A DNA stretch of 64,000 nt, taken from positions 1,812,001-1,876,000 of the forward strand of contig JACJID010000002.1 of assembly GCA_014138725.1 (NCBI GenBank), given 5' to 3'. A model generated the notes under the pieces. It was given only the letters and a program-made list of their open reading frames with translations. It was not told where the DNA came from and did no database searches. A program made the translations under genes and the position numbers. This DNA comes from Kutzneria viridogrisea (GTDB lineage: Bacteria > Actinomycetota > Actinomycetes > Mycobacteriales > Pseudonocardiaceae). Of the stretch, positions 63,503 to 64,000 are shown piece after piece (within the stretch, counting starts at the first letter, position 1; every line of letters begins with the position of its first letter).

Positions 63503-64000
63503 CGGGCCTCCTCGTGCTGGTCGACGGGGGTGTCCTCGCCGATCAACGAGGTGGTGCCGAGCGAGTCGGCGGGCTGCCAGCTGATCTCCGCCACGGCGGG
63601 TTCGTCCTCCTCGACGGGGTCCTGCTCGGCGGGCGCCTCGGCCTGGGCCTCGGCACGGACCGGCGGTTCGTCCTCGGGCGGCAGCGGCAGCGGGCTGGAG
63701 GTCAGCTCCACGCCCTGCACGCGTGGCAGGGTCAGCCGGAAGCAGGCGCCCGAGCCCTGCTCGCCCCAGGCCTCCAGCCAGCCGCCGTGCAGCCGCGCAT
63801 CCTCCACGCTGATGGCCAGCCCCAGACCGGTGCCGCCGGTGCGCCGGTTGCGCGAAGGGTCGGCGCGCCAGAACCGGTTGAACACCAGCTCGGCCTCGCC
63901 CTCGCGCAGGCCGACACCGAAGTCCCGGACGGTGATCGCCACGGCCTCGGCCGAGGTGGCCACGCGGACCCGCACCGGCAGGCCCTCCCCGTGGTCGACG
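63499..64000 (-). CDS. mtrB: MtrB sensor histidine kinase, C-terminal part only
   Basis: This is the carboxyl end of the MtrB kinase, cut by the window end. The HATPase G1 and G2 boxes are visible ([40 protein letters not shown]). After them come [19 protein letters not shown] and an acidic Pro/Glu-rich tail of about 85 residues ending VDQHEEAR. The HAMP, dimerisation and transmembrane parts lie outside the window. It overlaps lpqB by 4 nt. The next gene upstream is expected to be mtrA. Confidence 0.93.
   Translation of the reverse strand, partial: VDHGEGLPVRVRVATSAEAVAITVRDFGVGLREGEAELVFNRFWRADPSRNRRTGGTGLGLAISVEDARLHGGWLEAWGEQGSGACFRLTLPRVQGVELTSSPLPLPPEDEPPVRAEAQAEAPAEQDPVEEDEPAVAEISWQPADSLGTTSLIGEDTPVDQHEEAR

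Overview
The window is chromosomal DNA of a high-GC actinomycete. The best fit is the order Pseudonocardiales, though no marker here names a genus. The evidence is strong GC bias, frequent GTG/TTG starts, a one-polypeptide 2-oxoglutarate dehydrogenase (Kgd), WhiB1, SigR/RsrA, the 24-residue ribosomal protein bL37, a nickel superoxide dismutase, and a right half (about 39.5-64 kb) whose gene order parallels the mycobacterial block dgk-whiB1-pdtaS-biotinylated protein-rsrA/sigR-SRAP-aroA-rsgA-...-WS/DGAT-Rv3235-secA1-hpf-comF-lpqB-mtrB.

Region by region. 1-11.7 kb is the edge of an aromatic (type II) polyketide cluster: a KS-alpha cut by the window start, a SARP activator, an SDR reductase, two flavin aromatic hydroxylases, an O-methyltransferase, an azoreductase-like flavoprotein, an MFS exporter and a divergent TetR regulator with two palindromic operators. 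11.9-15.9 kb holds kgd and its small DUF6104 partner. 16.2-23.9 kb is a five-gene histidine-utilisation operon (hutH-hutU-M20 hydrolase-hutF-hutI) divergent from an IclR regulator, with a palindrome in the 72-bp gap. 24.0-27.3 kb is an osmoprotectant-type ABC importer. 27.5-32.2 kb has a five-PAS/GGDEF/EAL signalling protein and malic enzyme. 32.5-33.9 kb has a sugar epimerase and the sodX/sodN pair. 34.3-36.1 kb is an AT-richer three-gene island with a DUF4388-like/winged-helix protein and two small roadblock-type proteins but no GTPase. 36.7-40.5 kb holds an unknown protein, a histidine phosphatase, a GNAT, two small membrane proteins and a lipid kinase.

From whiB1 (40.7 kb) on, the genes are conserved housekeeping: redox sigma factor and anti-sigma, deacylase, SRAP, aroA and rsgA. 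Directly after rsgA comes a homologue of the aminoglycoside-resistance 16S rRNA (m7G1405) methyltransferases. Then come two paralogous lipoproteins, a wax-ester synthase/DGAT, an RNA 2'-O-methyltransferase, a HAD protein, secA, hpf, comF, lpqB and the C-terminus of mtrB.

The most unusual non-coding content is two families of phased tandem repeats and one palindrome family. Family A has a 22-bp period with core GTGTCGGCG. Family B has a 21-bp period with core CGGGACTCG. They sit next to gene 3' ends, mostly between convergent genes, often in mirror-image arrangement, and culminate in a 1.27-kb double array at 55.5-56.8 kb. Three near-perfect hairpins of about 53-55 bp with the loop (G/T)TGAA lie after kgd, at the end of hutR, and between the roadblock genes and the unknown gene at 36.7 kb.
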